Source: CAZBQG01 sp964493945
GTDB taxonomy: Bacteria > Pseudomonadota > Alphaproteobacteria > Rhodospirillales > UBA2165
Direction: 5' to 3'
DNA: 33,505 nt
Assembly (NCBI GenBank): GCA_964493945.1
Contig: CAZBQG010000012.1
Location: 1 to 33,505 of the forward strand
Position numbers and translations under genes: made by a program. Under the pieces are notes generated by a model that saw nothing but the letters and a program-made list of their open reading frames with translations, ran no database searches and was not told where the DNA came from. Of the stretch, positions 31,805-33,505 are shown in pieces (the stretch's first letter is position 1; every line of letters starts with the position of its first letter).

Positions 31805-32455
31805 TTATCCCCGTAAAACATCCATGGCCTCGTTCAATTGGCTCATGCGCCGGTGATTTCCGAACCCACTGTCCGGATGATGGATGGTTGCCAGCATGCG
31901 AAAGCGCGCCTGGACCGATTTTCGGCCCGGTTTGCCGGCCGGCGGGAAACCGAGCACATGGAGGGCTTCCGCTTGGGTCTTTACCCCCCCTCCCAGGGGC
32001 TCGAAACTGAGCGCCGCGACGATAGTCCTGAGGCGCTCCAATTCCTCCAACTCCGGGGCCGCCTGGGCCTCCGCCGCCGGTGGCTCATCCGCCTCACCAT
32101 TTTCCAGGCGAAATGAAATATCACCCTGATCCAGACTCAAAGCCAGGTTGAGTGCCCGGCGCACGAAGGAAATGTCGTATCCGGACGCGAGACGCACCTG
32201 CAGCCTGGGCTTGCGCCGCCAGGGCCGTCCCTTGGAGGGGCCGGACTTGATTACTGCCTCCTCCCGGTCTCCGGGCTCCGGCCCGCCCGGATCGGTGGCG
32301 GAACGAATAACCTCCCGGGGTACGACGAGCAAAACCGAGCGTGCGATATCGGCCACATTGACCTTGCGGCGCTCCGCCAACCCCTCCAGGACGGCGCAAA
32401 AAGCGCTGGAACAGGGGATTGTATATGAATCTTTCCGGGTCTTGGCTGCTACCAT
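31805..32455 (-). CDS. Protein with a C-terminal divergent J-domain
   Basis: 216 residues. The last 50 contain a DnaJ-like helix II/III pair: SVQARFRMLATIHHPDSGFG then NHRRMSQLNEAMDVLRG, with the HPD tripeptide (193-195) that stimulates DnaK. Upstream come VLGFPPAGKPGRKS, an acidic Ala/Pro-rich linker (120-145), and an N-terminal region (10-110) with a basic segment GRPWRRKPRLQVRLA that I cannot assign, though its opening (AFCAVLEGLAERRKVNVADI) is helical and could bind nucleic acid. It probably recruits DnaK to a specific client. The start at 32455 lies at the edge of the AT-rich region, after AGG in ACAGGTTAATGAA. Conservation of the N-terminus could not be tested. Confidence 0.75.
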   Translation of the reverse strand: MVAAKTRKDSYTIPCSSAFCAVLEGLAERRKVNVADIARSVLLVVPREVIRSATDPGGPEPGDREEAVIKSGPSKGRPWRRKPRLQVRLASGYDISFVRRALNLALSLDQGDISFRLENGEADEPPAAEAQAAPELEELERLRTIVAALSFEPLGGGVKTQAEALHVLGFPPAGKPGRKSVQARFRMLATIHHPDSGFGNHRRMSQLNEAMDVLRG

Positions 32456-32947
32456 TTCATTAACCTGTTGTAATCATTAGAAAATCCAAAAGTTTCTTGC
32501 TCTCTTCCCAGGCAATAAATGGCAAAATCTGAGGTTCCATAAGTCCTTAACCAGTTTTTTAAGGTGTTAACCTTTTGAAAAATAGCCTGCGTCGCCCATT
32601 TGTCAACTACCATTGTTGGCATAATGGTACGAAAAAACCTGATCCGGGTTGTTTCTGCTTTATTCAAGGTATGAAAACTGGTTCGGCATCCTCTCAAGAA
32701 ATATTTATAACTATCTAAATTATTTGATATTTTATGGCTTAATTTGGCAAAAATACCCGAGGGGCAAAAAAAAAGATAAAGAATTTCCTGATCGGTGACC
32801 CAGGCCTGTTTTTCCCGGTTTTATCCGCCCAAGAGGACAGAATTTGGCAAAATCCGGCATTTCAAACAGTTAAAAGTCTCGAAATCGGTATTTTCTGACT
32901 ACCAATGTAGTTAATGATAAAAAACCTGTATGGAATTTCAGGATTTG

Positions 32948-33009
32948 CCTGAGCGGACCGGCAGGCCAATTTTTCTCCGGTCGCTTTTGACAGGTCCGCC
33001 TGTCTCAGG
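32948..33009. other. Long-range hairpin of unknown role
   Basis: CCTGA plus GCGGACC (32948-32959) pair with GGTCCGC (32993-32999) and TCAGG (33005-33009), giving 12 pairs with a 5-base bulge on the 3' side and a loop of 33 bases. No T-run follows. It may be part of a structured RNA or a protein-binding palindrome. Confidence 0.4.
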
Positions 33010-33375
33010 ATATTATCATATTGCAATGCAAAAAAATCCATTCAACCTTGTCCCCGGCGTCCTCATCATAGATTAAGCCCGGCAATAGTTCTGGACCGCA
33101 AAATCATAGGTTGCGAAATAACACTCTTATTATTTGAATTTTTTAAAATTTCTGGACCTGCAGACAACAGACTAAATTCAGATCCCGGCCATTCGCCCAA
33201 CCGTCCCCGCAAAGCAGGACGGTGCTCGGGGTTGCCTAAAGGGGGTCCCTGGGAGGAAATGGAAGGCGCTCCAAAACCGATTGACATGGCCAAACCGGGT
33301 CCTTCGTCCGTCCCGGGGCTGGGTGATCATTGCCAAGGCGAAAAGACAGGGACAACGGGGCTTTTTTCAGGGGCT

Positions 33376-33429
33376 CGAAACGGTTTTTTCTCCGGCCGGT
33401 GAGTGAACCGGGCCAAAAATGCCGTTTCG
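33376..33429. other. Long imperfect hairpin, possible structured RNA
   Basis: CGAAACGG (33376-33383) pairs with CCGTTTCG (33422-33429); inside, five Ts (within 33384-33389) face AAAAA (33415-33419); then GGCCGGT (33394-33400) pairs with ACC-G-GGCC (33407-33414, one bulged G) around the loop GAGTGA. About 20 pairs in 54 bases. No gene starts inside the window after it. Confidence 0.5.
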
Positions 33430-33505
33430 CAGGCGTAAATTTCACCTTCAAAGAGACAACGATCAGGATTTTGGGTTCTCAAAACCCGTCTTTTTATCCC
33501 TCGCC

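Larger units (their letters stand above)
32456..33505. other. About 1 kb without a convincing gene; AT-rich then hairpin-rich
   Basis: From 32456 to about 33170 the base composition is clearly more AT-rich than the rest of the window, with many stops in all frames. A 12-base word AATTTGGCAAAA occurs twice exactly 100 bp apart (32741-32752, 32841-32852). A short palindrome TTGCA-A-TGCAA is at 33021-33031. From about 33170 the composition rises again and long imperfect hairpins appear. No frame here has recognisable protein features. It could be a leader of a gene beyond the right edge, a small-RNA locus, or decayed DNA. Confidence 0.5.

Noticed and set aside
32449..32697. An 82-codon minus-strand frame ending in the first codons of the J-domain gene
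   Set aside because: The 7-bp overlap with the next start could mean coupling, but the frame lies in AT-rich DNA, lacks a ribosome site and resembles no family I know. Not strong enough to call.
33066..33451. Two short minus-strand frames of 75 and 71 codons
   Set aside because: No ribosome sites, no recognisable features, and they run through the hairpin region; likely chance.

Overview
The window looks like chromosome from a GC-rich alphaproteobacterium, perhaps a Rhodospirillales-like free-living heterotroph. This is an inference from codon use, from family-level resemblance of the proteins, and from gene neighbourhoods (tesA/ybbA/ybbP, YjgN with an M48 protease, EamA permeases, SEL1-repeat proteins, a LigJ-like hydratase). 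About 32 protein genes are packed on both strands with short gaps. I saw no tRNA, rRNA or CRISPR array.

Layout. 1-4165 (minus): an operon for a binding-protein-dependent ABC importer (periplasmic protein, ATPase, fused double permease). It leads into a Rieske-type aromatic-ring oxygenase cut by the left edge. 4391-4867 (plus): a redoxin whose active-site codon is an in-frame TGA followed by a SECIS-like hairpin, so a probable selenoprotein. 4892-5257: a 366-bp MITE-like element with 33-bp inverted ends, next to a bidirectional terminator. 5293-10038: EamA permease, parvulin, Atm1-type ABC exporter, MAPEG protein and PAS-GGDEF cyclase. 10035-13651: a decayed alcohol dehydrogenase end, a TauD-type dioxygenase, a methyltransferase and a LigJ-like hydratase. 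13895-20785: dihydroorotase, M48 protease with YjgN/DUF898 partner, AcuI-type reductase, a small lipoprotein, a SEL1 protein and an MFS carrier. 20943-22309: 3-oxoacid CoA-transferase subunits A and B. 22360-26188: EamA permease, minimal zincin, uracil-DNA glycosylase, low-molecular-weight phosphatase, fructosamine-kinase-like gene with no ordinary start codon, and ThpR. 26185-30085: TesA divergent from a YbbA/YbbP-like ABC system. 30183-32455: Bax-inhibitor-1 protein, an orphan middle piece of an AMP-forming acyl-CoA synthetase, and a protein with a C-terminal J-domain. 32456-33505: about 1 kb without a convincing gene, AT-rich at first, then with long imperfect hairpins.

How the genes fit together. 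The ABC importer plus Rieske oxygenase, the TauD dioxygenase, the LigJ-like hydratase and the CoA-transferase suggest an organism that takes up and degrades aromatic or organic acids. The TGA redoxin, the Atm1-type exporter and the MAPEG protein point to thiol/redox and metal homeostasis. The most notable features are the TGA redoxin with its hairpin, the MITE, a perfect hairpin covering the ribosome binding site of the MAPEG gene, and the truncated synthetase fragment.
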